From Glaciihabitans sp. (lineage in GTDB: Bacteria > Actinomycetota > Actinomycetes > Actinomycetales > Microbacteriaceae), in NCBI GenBank assembly GCA_025464095.1, contig JAODMF010000013.1, forward strand, positions 186,001-250,000: DNA of 64,000 nucleotides, given 5' to 3'. Position numbers and translations under genes: made by a program. Every line of letters starts with the position of its first letter. The first letter of the stretch is position 1. The notes under the pieces are model-generated. The model was not told the DNA's origin, did no database searches, and was given only the letters and a program-made list of their open reading frames with translations. This document shows, piece by piece, positions 8,101-16,576 of the stretch.

Positions 8101-8508
8101 ATGACTGACAAGCCGACTGTCCTTTTTGTCTGCATCCACAATGCCGGCCGCTCGCAGATGGCCGCCGGCTATATGAAGGCCCTCTCCGGCGGAGCTGTCG
8201 AGGTACGCTCCGGCGGGTCTGAACCCGGCGACCAGATCAATCCGATCGCCATCGAGGCCATGGCGGAGGAGGGTATCGACATCTCCCAGGGCGTGCCCCA
8301 GCTGATGACCACAGAACAGGTGCGCGACTCCGACGTCGTCATCACGATGGGCTGCGGCGACGTCTGCCCGATCTTCCCCGGCAAACGCTACGAAGACTGG
8401 GAACTCGTCGACCCCAGGGGCAAGTCGATCGACGAGGTTCGCCCGATCCGCGACGACATCAAACAGCGCGTCCAGGCACTGCTCGCCGAACTCCTCCCCG
8501 CCGCCTAG
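8101..8508 (+). CDS. arsC: Arsenate reductase (thioredoxin-type fold)
   Basis: A 135-residue low-molecular-weight phosphatase-like arsenate reductase. The P-loop is FVCIHNAGRSQMAAG (Cys11), and the redox-shuttle segment is ITMGCGDVCPIFPGKRYEDW with two further cysteines. It catalyses arsenate to arsenite reduction in the cytoplasm, recycling through a thiol system (thioredoxin or mycothiol/mycoredoxin; not resolvable here). It closely resembles the C-terminal domain of the upstream fusion, sharing the GCGDxCPI and WEL segments. The ATG at 8101 is preferred to an upstream in-frame ATG at 8080, which lies inside the operator. Confidence 0.93.
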   Translation: MTDKPTVLFVCIHNAGRSQMAAGYMKALSGGAVEVRSGGSEPGDQINPIAIEAMAEEGIDISQGVPQLMTTEQVRDSDVVITMGCGDVCPIFPGKRYEDWELVDPRGKSIDEVRPIRDDIKQRVQALLAELLPAA

Positions 8509-8549
8509 GCGATGGATGCCACCGGCCGCCGCGGCGGTCCGACGCCGGC

Positions 8550-9158
8550 CTAGGACTCCTTGGGTGGCGTCGGCTCGCCGAGCGACAGCATCAGCCGGTT
8601 GGCCCAGTTGAAGAAGGCTGCCCCGTGGATGGCGTCAATGATCGCGAGATCATCGAGACCGGCCTCGCGCAACTCACGCACGTTCGCCGCACCGAACTCA
8701 CGCGGGGTTCTGGTGAGCGCGACAGAAGCGTCAATGACTGCGCGCCACTGCGGGTCCTCCTGCGGTGCAGAGGTGCCGTCGTCCAGCAGTCGCTGGACAT
8801 CGTCGTGCCGCTTCGAGTGGTGGGAAGCGAAGCGCGAGTGCACGGAGGCGCAGAAGATGCAGCCGTTTGTGCGCGAGGCGGCCGCCGCGGAGAGCTCCCG
8901 CTGAGCCCTGGGCAGGCCGCCCTTCTCGTTGTAGAAGATGTCGTTGTCCGTGCGGGTGCGAGCCCCGAGGATGTCGGGATCGCGAACGAGTAGCCGGAAG
9001 TAGGGGCTGTTCGCGCGACCCTTGTCGACGAGACCGGCGTAGTGCCGCTCGGTGAGTTCGTCCAGGGGCAGCGGTTCCAGCCATGCCTCCCAGCCCAGCT
9101 CGGCCTGGGTGAAGGCGTTGGGAGCCTCGAATGTGTGCCGGATGACGTGTTCGGACAT
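8550..9158 (-). CDS. Alkylhydroperoxidase-domain protein (CxxC type)
   Basis: A 202-residue AhpD/carboxymuconolactone-decarboxylase-like protein starting MSEHVIRHTFE after a GGAGAG ribosome site. The redox motif CIFCASVHSRFA (CxxCxxxH) is intact, in the order expected for AhpD-type peroxidases. From memory it fits the 'Avi_7169 family' alkylhydroperoxidase-domain group that travels with a CMD protein and a luciferase-like monooxygenase, exactly the neighbours here. It is the last gene of the liv-LLM operon; its start shares one base with the stop of the preceding gene. It may handle peroxide or a thiol-linked step of the pathway. Confidence 0.8.
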   Translation of the reverse strand: MSEHVIRHTFEAPNAFTQAELGWEAWLEPLPLDELTERHYAGLVDKGRANSPYFRLLVRDPDILGARTRTDNDIFYNEKGGLPRAQRELSAAAASRTNGCIFCASVHSRFASHHSKRHDDVQRLLDDGTSAPQEDPQWRAVIDASVALTRTPREFGAANVRELREAGLDDLAIIDAIHGAAFFNWANRLMLSLGEPTPPKES

Positions 9159-9742
9159 CACAGCTCTCCTTTCAGAACGGTGAGCCCTGCGACCACGCGC
9201 AGCTGGAAACTGAGGAACGCCACGAGTTGCGAGAGCGTGACGATGCCGGTGGTGGACCATCCGGCGTCGAGCAGTGCCTGGAGCGCGTCGGGCGAGGAAT
9301 CGCGGGGACGGTAGACGAGCAGGTGGGTGTGGGCGAGGGCCGCTGCGAGTCGTGGACCGACCGAGGTCGTCAGGCTCGCATCCGGCTCCCAGTGGAGGCC
9401 GGGCGCGTTCTCGGTGGTCAGCGGCCCCTCCGGGTAGTCGCCGTACGGACCGGTGGTGACGGCGTCCGGGAGGGCGGTCTCCAAGGCGGCGGCGACGGCC
9501 TCGTCCTCTGCGGCCAGGAGGTCACGGTAGAAGGGCGTCACGGGCGACTGCGAGAGGGCGATCGTCCAATACGCGATGGCGAGCCGCTCCAACTGGCTCG
9601 CGTGCTCGAGCTCGTCGGAGTTCAGGAGCGCATCGAAGCTCGCCTGGGCGTTCGCCCGGGCGTTCGGCCGTTGATTGCGGAGCGTGTCTAGAGCATCACC
9701 GGGGGCGATGCCGACGAGCTGGTCAATGACGTCGGTGGTCAT
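9158..9742 (-). CDS. CMD-domain protein without catalytic cysteines
   Basis: A 194-residue carboxymuconolactone-decarboxylase-like helical protein (LERLAIAYWTIALSQSPVTP, TGIVTLSQLVAFLSFQLRVV). No cysteine is present, so it cannot act as an AhpD-type peroxidase by itself. It resembles the 'Avi_7170 family' CMD group, recalled as a usual partner of the following AhpD-like protein. The gene has a GAAGGGAAACC ribosome site and is joined to the next gene by a TGATG overlap. It could be a structural or substrate-binding partner of the CxxC-bearing paralogue; this is inference. Confidence 0.72.
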   Translation of the reverse strand: MTTDVIDQLVGIAPGDALDTLRNQRPNARANAQASFDALLNSDELEHASQLERLAIAYWTIALSQSPVTPFYRDLLAAEDEAVAAALETALPDAVTTGPYGDYPEGPLTTENAPGLHWEPDASLTTSVGPRLAAALAHTHLLVYRPRDSSPDALQALLDAGWSTTGIVTLSQLVAFLSFQLRVVAGLTVLKGEL

Positions 9743-9768
9743 GGTTTCCCTTCTGAAACGTGCGCTGA

Positions 9769-10773
9769 TCAGTGCTGCGGCACCCAGCCGAGTGCTGGGG
9801 CGATGTCTTTGGCGATGAGTTCAAGCGAGCGCAGAACCACCTCGTGCGGCGGGTCGACGGGGTGTGCCTGGAAGACGATGTCGCTCGCACCGGGCAGGAT
9901 CGGGTCCTCCGCCAGCGAGGCCAGCACCTGCTCAGTCGTGCCCACGTGCAGGTCCAGATAGGCGGCCAACTCGGCTGCGTCGACACCCTCGGGGACCTCA
10001 ACGCCCTGTGCCGCGAGCAGCTCCAGCGACCGCGAGATGCCCTGGTCGCGCCAGCGGCGGCCGTCCTCCTCGGTATCCACAACCAGCACCGAGCGGGAGG
10101 CCATCACCCGCGGCGCCACGCCAGCGGGCAGTGCCGCCCTGTAGCCCTCGACAATCTCCACCTGGTCGACGGCGGAGCCCAGACCGGTGTACGTCTTACG
10201 CGGCTGGGTGCGAGAGAGCATCAATCCGTGGCCCTCGCGGCCGATCCGTTCAGCACCGCTGGCCGAGAACGTCGCCTCCCAGATGGTGTCGGCAAGTCGG
10301 GGGGCGGGCGGGTAGAGCGCTCCTCCATCCGTGGTGAGCACCTCACCGCGCAGGGCGCGCAGCAGGGTGTCCTTGTGGGCCGCGTAGATGGCCGGCCGGT
10401 CTTCGACCTTGTGGCCGAAGGGCGGAAACGAGGTCGCCGTTCCACCGGAACCGATACCGAGCTCGAGACGACCGTCCGCGAGCAGCCACAGCACGGCGGC
10501 ATCCTCGGCGACCCGCAGCGGGGCCTCGAGCGGGAGGGTGATGATGCCCGTGGCGAGCTGGATACGCGAGGTCTTCGCCGCCGCCTGTGCAAGCAACACG
10601 AAGGGAGCGGGAAGACCGCCCTCGTCTTTGTGGAAGTGGTGCTGGGCTACCCAGGCCGTGTCGAATCCGAGTTCCTCGGCGCGCACGAACTGTGCGAGAG
10701 CGTTGCGGTAGCGCTCTACCGGAGTCGCGTCGTCGAGTAGTCGGGTGAAGTAGCCGAGCCGGGGGGAGGTCAT
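9769..10773 (-). CDS. FMN-dependent luciferase-like monooxygenase (KPN_01858-type)
   Basis: A 334-residue TIM-barrel flavin monooxygenase of the bacterial luciferase family. It begins with LGYFTRLLDDATPVERYRNA and has LGFDTAWVAQHHFHKDEGGL, ATGIITLPLEAPLRVAEDAA and the LELGIGSGGTATSFPPFG segment typical of the family. It uses reduced FMN and oxygen. It overlaps the upstream livF-like gene by 4 nt, so transport and oxidation genes are co-translated. In related clusters this family is recalled beside the same two CMD/AhpD proteins. The imported compound is presumably its substrate, but its identity is unknown. Confidence 0.85.
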   Translation of the reverse strand: MTSPRLGYFTRLLDDATPVERYRNALAQFVRAEELGFDTAWVAQHHFHKDEGGLPAPFVLLAQAAAKTSRIQLATGIITLPLEAPLRVAEDAAVLWLLADGRLELGIGSGGTATSFPPFGHKVEDRPAIYAAHKDTLLRALRGEVLTTDGGALYPPAPRLADTIWEATFSASGAERIGREGHGLMLSRTQPRKTYTGLGSAVDQVEIVEGYRAALPAGVAPRVMASRSVLVVDTEEDGRRWRDQGISRSLELLAAQGVEVPEGVDAAELAAYLDLHVGTTEQVLASLAEDPILPGASDIVFQAHPVDPPHEVVLRSLELIAKDIAPALGWVPQH

Positions 10774-11498
10774 GCTTGTGTTGCCTTTCCGAGGTAAGCC
10801 TCTTGGATCTGTGGATTGTGGAGAAGTTCGTTGGACGTGCCCTTGAGGACGATTTCCCCAGTGGCGAGCACGTAGCCCCGGGAGGCGATGGAGAGAGCGA
10901 GTTCGGCCTGCTGCTCGACGAACAGCACAGCGACTCCAAGCTCCTTGTTGATGCGCACGATCTCGTCGAGCACCTGGTCGACCAGCTTGGGAGCGAGCCC
11001 CATGGTCGGCTCATCCATGCAGATGAGTTTGGGACGGCTCATCAGCGCACGCGCAAAGGCGAGCATCTGCTGTTCGCCGCCGGACAGCGTTCCCGCCTCC
11101 TGGCGGCGCCGCTCCGCGAGCCGCGGGAAGCGATCGCGCATGCGCTCGAGGTCCTCCGCGATGCCGGCCCTGTCGCTGCGCGTGTAGGCGCCGGCCATGA
11201 GATTCTCGTCCACGGTCATCTGGGGGAAGACTCGCCGAGCCTCGGGAACAGAGGCGATTCCCGCCTTGACTCGATGCCTCGTGGAGGCGTGCGTCACATC
11301 CTCGCCGGCAAAATGGACGGTGCCCGACTTCACCTTGATGAGGCCGAGGATGGTCTTCATCGTCGTCGACTTGCCGCTGGCGTTGCCGCCAAGGAGCGAC
11401 ACGATCTCGCCCTCACCCACGGTGAGAGTGTTGCCACGCAGGGCGTGGAATGGTCCGTAGTAGACGTTCACGTCGTCGAGTGCGAGCAGGTCGGTCAT
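10770..11498 (-). CDS. livF: Branched-chain amino acid-type ABC transporter ATPase (LivF-like)
   Basis: A 242-residue ABC ATPase with Walker A GGNASGKST, signature LSGGEQQMLAFARALM and Walker B LICMDEPTMGLAPK; the GLAPKLVDQV run after Walker B is typical of LivF. It would power uptake together with the LivG-like subunit and the fused permease. It overlaps the genes on both sides by 4 nt. The Walker A has Asn-Ala where most members have Asn-Gly-Ala, which is normal for LivF. The substrate may not be an amino acid, given the oxidoreductase partners. Confidence 0.9.
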   Translation of the reverse strand: MTDLLALDDVNVYYGPFHALRGNTLTVGEGEIVSLLGGNASGKSTTMKTILGLIKVKSGTVHFAGEDVTHASTRHRVKAGIASVPEARRVFPQMTVDENLMAGAYTRSDRAGIAEDLERMRDRFPRLAERRRQEAGTLSGGEQQMLAFARALMSRPKLICMDEPTMGLAPKLVDQVLDEIVRINKELGVAVLFVEQQAELALSIASRGYVLATGEIVLKGTSNELLHNPQIQEAYLGKATQA

Positions 11499-12352
11499 GC
11501 GAGGTCCACTCCTCCGAGTCCGCGGCGGCGGCCGAGGTACGCCTCGATCACCGCGGGGTCGCGCCGCACTTCCTCGGGCCGTCCCTCAGAGATGATGCGG
11601 CCGCCGTCCATCACGATGATGCGGTCGGAGACCGTCATCACGAGGTCCAGCTTGTGCTCTACCAGCAGGATGGCCTGCCCCTCGGCCTTGATCTCGAGCA
11701 ATTGCTCGAGCACCTCCGCCGTCTCGGACTGGTTCATCCCGGCAGTGGGCTCGTCGAGGACGAGCAGCTTGGGTTTCAGGGCAAGAGCGCGGGCGATCTC
11801 GGTGCGACGCCGGTTGGCATAGCTGAGCGAGTATGCCGGCTCGTCGCGGCGAGGTCCCAAACGGGTCTCGAATCGACGGATCTCGGTCTCGACCGCCTCG
11901 TCGATCTGCGCGCGCTCCCGACGCGAGGCCGGCGTGCCGATGATCGCAATGAACAGCTCCCCAAGCAGGGGGATCCAGCGCAGCAGGAAAAGATGCGACA
12001 GCCTGCGGAAGGGCCGGTGCGCCCGCAAGGTCGAATGCATCCCCACTTCGATGTTGTCCGCCACCGACAGGGTCGCGAAAACGCGACCGTTCTGGAACGT
12101 GCGAGCGATGCCGTGCTCGGCGATGTGCGCGCTATCCGCACGGTCGATTCGTGCCCCGTCAAGGAGAATGGAGCCCCCGTGGGCCCGGAGGGTACCGGTC
12201 ACCAGGTTGAGGGTCGTGGTCTTGCCCGATCCGTTGGGACCGATGATCGACACCACTTCACCGGGCGCGACAGTGAACGAGATTCCGTCCACGGCCTTGA
12301 GTCCCTCGAAATGGCGCTCCAGGTCCGTGACCTCCAGCAGTACGTCGCTCAC
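11495..12352 (-). CDS. livG: Branched-chain amino acid-type ABC transporter ATPase (LivG-like)
   Basis: A 285-residue ABC ATPase with Walker A IGPNGSGKTTTLN, a LivG-type long insertion (about residues 85-150, including SHLFLLRWIPLLGELF), a divergent signature LSYANRRRTEIARAL and Walker B LLVLDEPTAGMNQSE. The C-terminus reads RRDPAVIEAYLGRRRG, a LivG hallmark. It lies between the permease and LivF genes, overlapping each by 4 nt, and pairs with LivF as the energising heterodimer. Confidence 0.9.
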   Translation of the reverse strand: MSDVLLEVTDLERHFEGLKAVDGISFTVAPGEVVSIIGPNGSGKTTTLNLVTGTLRAHGGSILLDGARIDRADSAHIAEHGIARTFQNGRVFATLSVADNIEVGMHSTLRAHRPFRRLSHLFLLRWIPLLGELFIAIIGTPASRRERAQIDEAVETEIRRFETRLGPRRDEPAYSLSYANRRRTEIARALALKPKLLVLDEPTAGMNQSETAEVLEQLLEIKAEGQAILLVEHKLDLVMTVSDRIIVMDGGRIISEGRPEEVRRDPAVIEAYLGRRRGLGGVDLA

Positions 12353-14151
12353 GAGTTCCTCACCAAGATCCCGCCCGGACGGAACCTCACCACGAGGATC
12401 AGCACCAGGCCGTACGCGATGATCCGGAGCTCCGGGGTAAACCTCAGCAGTTCCATGGCGCCAATGAGGATGATCGACCCGACCACGGCGCCGTAGGGCA
12501 GGCTGACCCCGCCCATGATGACGATGGTGACCACGAGCAAGGACATCAGCATCGTGAACATCGTCGGATCGATGTAGGTGTACTGGTGTGCAAGCAATGA
12601 GCCTCCGACGCCGGCGAAGAAGGCGGAGATCGCGAACGCGAGGGCCTTATAGTTGCGCCCGCGCACACCTGAGGCCAGGGCCGCGACCTCGTCGGAACCG
12701 ACCGCGGAGATCACCCTGCCCAGGTGCGAACGACGGATGCGCCACATCACCAGCAGCGTGATGACCAGCACCCCGAAGTCGATGAGGTAGTACGCGATCG
12801 GCGTCGACAGCACCGTGCCAAACCACTGCGGCACGGGGATGTTGTAGATGCCCTGTGGCTCCAGCAATTGGATGATGGCCACGATCGCGACGCCGAGCCC
12901 GAGGGTCGCGATGGAGATGTAGTGCCCTTTCACGCCCCAGATGGGCGAGGCCAGGACCGAGGCGATGATTGCGGCGGAGAGTCCCGCGACGGGCAGTGCT
13001 GCCCAGAACGAGAAGTGCAGGTTCATGGTGACCAGCGCGGACGTGTAGGCGCCGATGGCGATCGGTCCGGCCTGGCCCAGCGCGAGCACGCCCGACTGCC
13101 CCGCGGTGACGGTGAAGCCCGCGGCGATGATCGCGTAGATGAGCACCTGGGTGCCGGTGGTGAGCACGTAGTCGCTCGCAACCAACGGGATGACGACTCC
13201 GCCGACGACGAAGGCGGCCGGCCAGACCCAGCGGGGCATCCGGAGCGGGCGCCCTTTGCCCAGGAAGGTGCCGGTCAGCGGTTCTGTGGAAATCAGCGGT
13301 ACTTTGCCCATCAGGCCACCAGGGCGAACGATCAGGACGACGATCAGGATGACGAAGACGATGATCTCGCGGGACGTATCGCCGAAGAAGTAGATACCGA
13401 ACGCCTCCAGAATGCCCAGGACGAATCCGCCGATGACTCCGCCGACGAGTGATCCGAGGCCACCCAGCGTTGCCGCAACGAAGGCGGTCAATCCGATATC
13501 CAGTCCCGAGGTCGGGTTCGCGACGCCGATGTAGAGGGCGATGAATACCCCGGCGAGTCCGCCGAGGGATGAGGCGATCACGAAGGACACGTGTTGGACC
13601 AGCCCGACCGGGATGCCCATTTGGAGTGCGGCCTCCTGATCCTGGGCGGTCGCCCGAATGGCCTTGCCGATCTTGCCGTACTTGAGAAAGAGCGACATCA
13701 CGACCATCACGACCGCGGTGATGGACAACATGACTACGTCCGAGGTGCCAAAGCGCATGTTGCCGATGTGGAAGTTCGACGTGGGCAGCACCTGGGGGAA
13801 CACGCGGAACTGTGCGCCAAACGAGATCTGCGAGACGTTGTCGAGGATCTGCGAGACCGCGTAGGTCGAGAGCATGGCCGCCAGCGGCAGGAACTTCGCC
13901 AGCGGACGGACCACGGAGATGTTGATGACCAGACCCAGCGCCCCACAGATGACGAGGACGAGGGGCAGGGCCAACCAAAACGGCAGGCCCTCTTGCGCGA
14001 CGAAGAACCACGCCAGCATGGCGCCCAGGCCGAAGAACGAGAACTGGGCGAAGTTGACGACGTTCATGACGCCGAAGACGAGGGAGATCCCGACCGCTCC
14101 GAGGGCGTATACGTTCCCCCGGAGCAGGCCGTCGATCAAGGTATTAAGCAT
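12349..14151 (-). CDS. Fused LivH-LivM ABC transporter permease
   Basis: A 600-residue polytopic membrane protein that joins both permeases of a Liv-type importer. The N-terminal half (to about residue 295) is LivH-like, starting LNTLIDGLLRGNVYALGAVG and holding the coupling region AIRATAQDQEAALQMGIPVG. The C-terminal half (from about residue 310) is LivM-like, with TVTAGQSGVLALGQAGPIAIGAY cut across two helices and the SVLASPIWGVKGHYISIATL segment. The arrangement gives one chain where most bacteria have two. It follows the substrate-binding gene by 27 nt and overlaps the LivG gene. Confidence 0.9.
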   Translation of the reverse strand: MLNTLIDGLLRGNVYALGAVGISLVFGVMNVVNFAQFSFFGLGAMLAWFFVAQEGLPFWLALPLVLVICGALGLVINISVVRPLAKFLPLAAMLSTYAVSQILDNVSQISFGAQFRVFPQVLPTSNFHIGNMRFGTSDVVMLSITAVVMVVMSLFLKYGKIGKAIRATAQDQEAALQMGIPVGLVQHVSFVIASSLGGLAGVFIALYIGVANPTSGLDIGLTAFVAATLGGLGSLVGGVIGGFVLGILEAFGIYFFGDTSREIIVFVILIVVLIVRPGGLMGKVPLISTEPLTGTFLGKGRPLRMPRWVWPAAFVVGGVVIPLVASDYVLTTGTQVLIYAIIAAGFTVTAGQSGVLALGQAGPIAIGAYTSALVTMNLHFSFWAALPVAGLSAAIIASVLASPIWGVKGHYISIATLGLGVAIVAIIQLLEPQGIYNIPVPQWFGTVLSTPIAYYLIDFGVLVITLLVMWRIRRSHLGRVISAVGSDEVAALASGVRGRNYKALAFAISAFFAGVGGSLLAHQYTYIDPTMFTMLMSLLVVTIVIMGGVSLPYGAVVGSIILIGAMELLRFTPELRIIAYGLVLILVVRFRPGGILVRNS

Positions 14152-14178
14152 TGTGAGCTTGTGTAGCGGTGCGGATCA

Positions 14179-15330
14179 TCAGTTGGACGCGACCCATTTG
14201 CCACCCGTGAGGATCGTGGGTGTGAGCGCGGGTGAGAGGACCCGACGTGTCGACTGGTCGAACGTGATGCTGCCGTAGACGACGCTCGGGACGTTCTTGA
14301 GCTCCGTGAAGCCCTTGAGGATCCCCGCGCGGGTCGTGCCACCGAGCTTGGCGGCCGCCACCGCGACGTTGAGCGCGTCGTATGCACCGGCTTCGAAGCT
14401 GGTCACGCTGGTCTCTTTGGGGTACTTCTTCTTGAACGCCTTCACGAAGGCCTGCACTGCGGGGTCCTTGCTGGTCTCGATGAAGCCAGCACCGATGATT
14501 GAGCCCTTGGCGTCGGCCGTGCCGTCGAACGACTGCTCATCCTGGCCGCCGTAGAAGGTGCCCTGGTAGCCGATGGAACGCAACTGCGTGACGATCTTCG
14601 CCGCATCCGGCCCGTAGCCGATGTGGACGAAGGCATCAGGATTGCCCGCCACGGCCTTGGTCAGCGAGGGCCGGTAGTCATCCGAGGTGTCCAGGACGGC
14701 CTCGGCGTTGGTGATCGTCAGGCCGATCTTGGCGGCCTCGGCCTTGAAGGCGTTGTAGGCGGGGATGCCCCAGTCCGCAGTGTTGAGGTAGGTCACACCA
14801 ACCGAGTTGACTCCGTGGTCCTTGATGTAGTCAGCGGTCCACTTGTAGCTGTCGTTGGTGGTGATGGAGGTGGACCACTGGTACTCGGAGCCTTTGGCCG
14901 TGAAGTCCGGGTTCGAGTTGTTGAATCCGTACTGCAGCAGTTTGCCAGCCGTGTAGATCGGTGAGGAAGGGATGGAGGCCGCCGACGAGTAGTCGCCGAA
15001 GACCAGGCTGATGCTGCTGTCGCCGACGAACTTCTGCGCGACCGCCACCGACTGCTTGGGGTCGGACTGCGAGTCCTCGTACTTGAGGGCGACGGGGTGG
15101 CCGTTGATGCCACCCTTGGCATTCACCTGGTCGAGGGCGAGGTCGAAGCCCTCCTTGAACTGTTCGCCGTACTGCGCGTATTGGCCGGTGACTGCGGCTG
15201 ATACGCCGAAGTAGATCGTGCCGTCCGCGGAGCCGGCGGCGGCCGCGCCATTGCCGGCGCAGCCAGCGAGGCTCACGACCGCGAGGGCAGCGACGGAGGC
15301 CACAGCTGCGCGTCGAATGAAGCTCTTCAT
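14179..15330 (-). CDS. ABC transporter substrate-binding lipoprotein (LivK-like)
   Basis: A 383-residue type I periplasmic-binding protein. The signal peptide ends in the lipobox VSLAGCAGN, so it is lipid-anchored outside the membrane. The mature protein begins GTIYFGVSAAVTGQYAQYGE and has LALDQVNAKGGINGHPVAL, the standard opening of LivK/amide-binding receptors. An AAGGATCC ribosome site precedes the ATG. It is the first gene of a seven-gene operon; a palindrome lies about 80-110 nt upstream. The ligand is not predictable from motifs; the oxidoreductase partners argue for a catabolic substrate. Confidence 0.9.
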   Translation of the reverse strand: MKSFIRRAAVASVAALAVVSLAGCAGNGAAAAGSADGTIYFGVSAAVTGQYAQYGEQFKEGFDLALDQVNAKGGINGHPVALKYEDSQSDPKQSVAVAQKFVGDSSISLVFGDYSSAASIPSSPIYTAGKLLQYGFNNSNPDFTAKGSEYQWSTSITTNDSYKWTADYIKDHGVNSVGVTYLNTADWGIPAYNAFKAEAAKIGLTITNAEAVLDTSDDYRPSLTKAVAGNPDAFVHIGYGPDAAKIVTQLRSIGYQGTFYGGQDEQSFDGTADAKGSIIGAGFIETSKDPAVQAFVKAFKKKYPKETSVTSFEAGAYDALNVAVAAAKLGGTTRAGILKGFTELKNVPSVVYGSITFDQSTRRVLSPALTPTILTGGKWVASN

Positions 15331-15408
15331 TGTGGATCCTTGTCTTCCTGCGTTGGTTTTTGGGGGGCAACGATCAGGCTAAGCGGGTCCGCAACTCTCT
15401 CGCCGCCG

Positions 15409-15438
15409 GTTACGTCACAGTCGGTAGTGATACGTAAC
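15409..15438. promoter_or_regulatory. Palindrome upstream of the liv-monooxygenase operon
   Basis: GTTACGTCAC (15409-15418) and GTGATACGTAAC (15427-15438) make an interrupted palindrome with 7-bp outer arms GTTACGT/ACGTAAC and inner CAC/GTG. It lies in the 244-nt gap between the LysR gene and the operon it precedes. It is a candidate operator for the operon, possibly for that LysR protein. No promoter hexamers could be placed with confidence. Confidence 0.45.
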
Positions 15439-15574
15439 ACGAGGCGTAAACCTGCCGAGGGCTGAGCCGAATCCGGACATGGACAGTAACTTTTCGAAGC
15501 AAAACGTCACATTTTGGCCTGGATTTCGCGTGAGTCGACATTGGCGCTAGGCCAGTGCGCCGACCCGCTTTGGA

Positions 15575-16480
15575 TTACGCACTGGCCGGCGGCGGCCTGA
15601 GTTCGGCTGCGACCTCGACGGCGATTTCGATGGCCCGGCGGGCGAGCGGGGAGTGGGTGCGTCCGGCCCGCCAGTGCAGGTAGATCTCCCGTGGCGGCAC
15701 CGGCGGCTGTAGTTCGTGCACGCGGAGTCGGTCGTCGGAAGGGACGTCGGCACCGCGGATGGCGAGCCAGGGGAGCGCCGCTGATCCCAGGCCGGCTCGC
15801 ACCATCGAGAGCAGGGTGTCGTTGACCGCGGTGCGGAACACGACCTGCGGATGGGCGCCGCCCCGGGCGAGCGCCTGCTCCATGTCAGGCTGGTCGCACG
15901 TGAGCGGCCAGGCCACCATCGGTTCGTTGTCGAGCCGCTGCAGCGAGACCGGACCCTCGGGAAAGGTGCCGGCCGCGGCCACTAGCAGGTACGGATCGTC
16001 GAGCAGCTTGATGTGTTCGACCTCGCCGTCGATGGGGCCGTCGTAGAACAGCAGGTCAAGATCGCCGATTTGCGGCAAGTCCGGCTCTTCTTCGGACAAC
16101 CTGATGTCGCATCCGGGGTGCTCGTCGCGCAGCCGGCGTACGACCGACGGCAGGATCACGCTGGACACGCTCTGGAACGTGCCGATGTCGATCCGGCCGT
16201 CTCCGGCCTTGAAGCGGTCCACGGCGTCGGCCAATGCCTCCGCCTTCGCCAGCACGGCGCGACCCTGGCCCAGAACCACGGCGCCTAGTGGGGTGATCCG
16301 TACTGGCCTGGGGCCACCCGGACGGTCGAACACGGAACCGCCAACGGCCCTCTCCAGGGCGGCGATCTGTTGGCTTACGGTCGACTGGGTATACCCAAGA
16401 CGGGCGGCAGCACGCCCGAACGAACCCTCCTCGGCAATGGCGGCCATCGCTGCCAGATGGCGTAGCTCGAGGTCGGTCAT
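15575..16480 (-). CDS. LysR-family transcriptional regulator
   Basis: A 301-residue regulator. The N-terminal helix-turn-helix reads AAMAAIAEEGSFGRAAARLG followed by YTQSTVSQQIAALERAVGG; the rest is the effector-binding periplasmic-like domain (IDIGTFQSVSSVILPSVVRR onward). The start MTDLELRHLAAM fits the family; an in-frame ATG at 16504 would add eight residues. It is divergent from the alpha/beta hydrolase gene and lies upstream of, and parallel to, the liv operon, so it could control either. The effector is unknown. Confidence 0.88.
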   Translation of the reverse strand: MTDLELRHLAAMAAIAEEGSFGRAAARLGYTQSTVSQQIAALERAVGGSVFDRPGGPRPVRITPLGAVVLGQGRAVLAKAEALADAVDRFKAGDGRIDIGTFQSVSSVILPSVVRRLRDEHPGCDIRLSEEEPDLPQIGDLDLLFYDGPIDGEVEHIKLLDDPYLLVAAAGTFPEGPVSLQRLDNEPMVAWPLTCDQPDMEQALARGGAHPQVVFRTAVNDTLLSMVRAGLGSAALPWLAIRGADVPSDDRLRVHELQPPVPPREIYLHWRAGRTHSPLARRAIEIAVEVAAELRPPPASA

Positions 16481-16513
16481 GCGAGCCAGCTTAACGGAGG
16501 CCATTGTCGTTGC

Positions 16514-16528
16514 CGATTGAATCAATCG
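16514..16528. promoter_or_regulatory. Candidate LysR operator in divergent region
   Basis: CGATTGA-A-TCAATCG (16514-16528) is a perfect 15-nt palindrome in the 96-nt gap between the LysR gene and the divergent hydrolase gene. It has the T-N11-A form favoured by LysR proteins (ATTGAATCAAT core) and the right position to serve both genes. Confidence 0.5.
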
Positions 16529-16576
16529 AAAACTATCGCTTTTCACGATGATGAAACGCGTTCTAACGTGCTGGAC

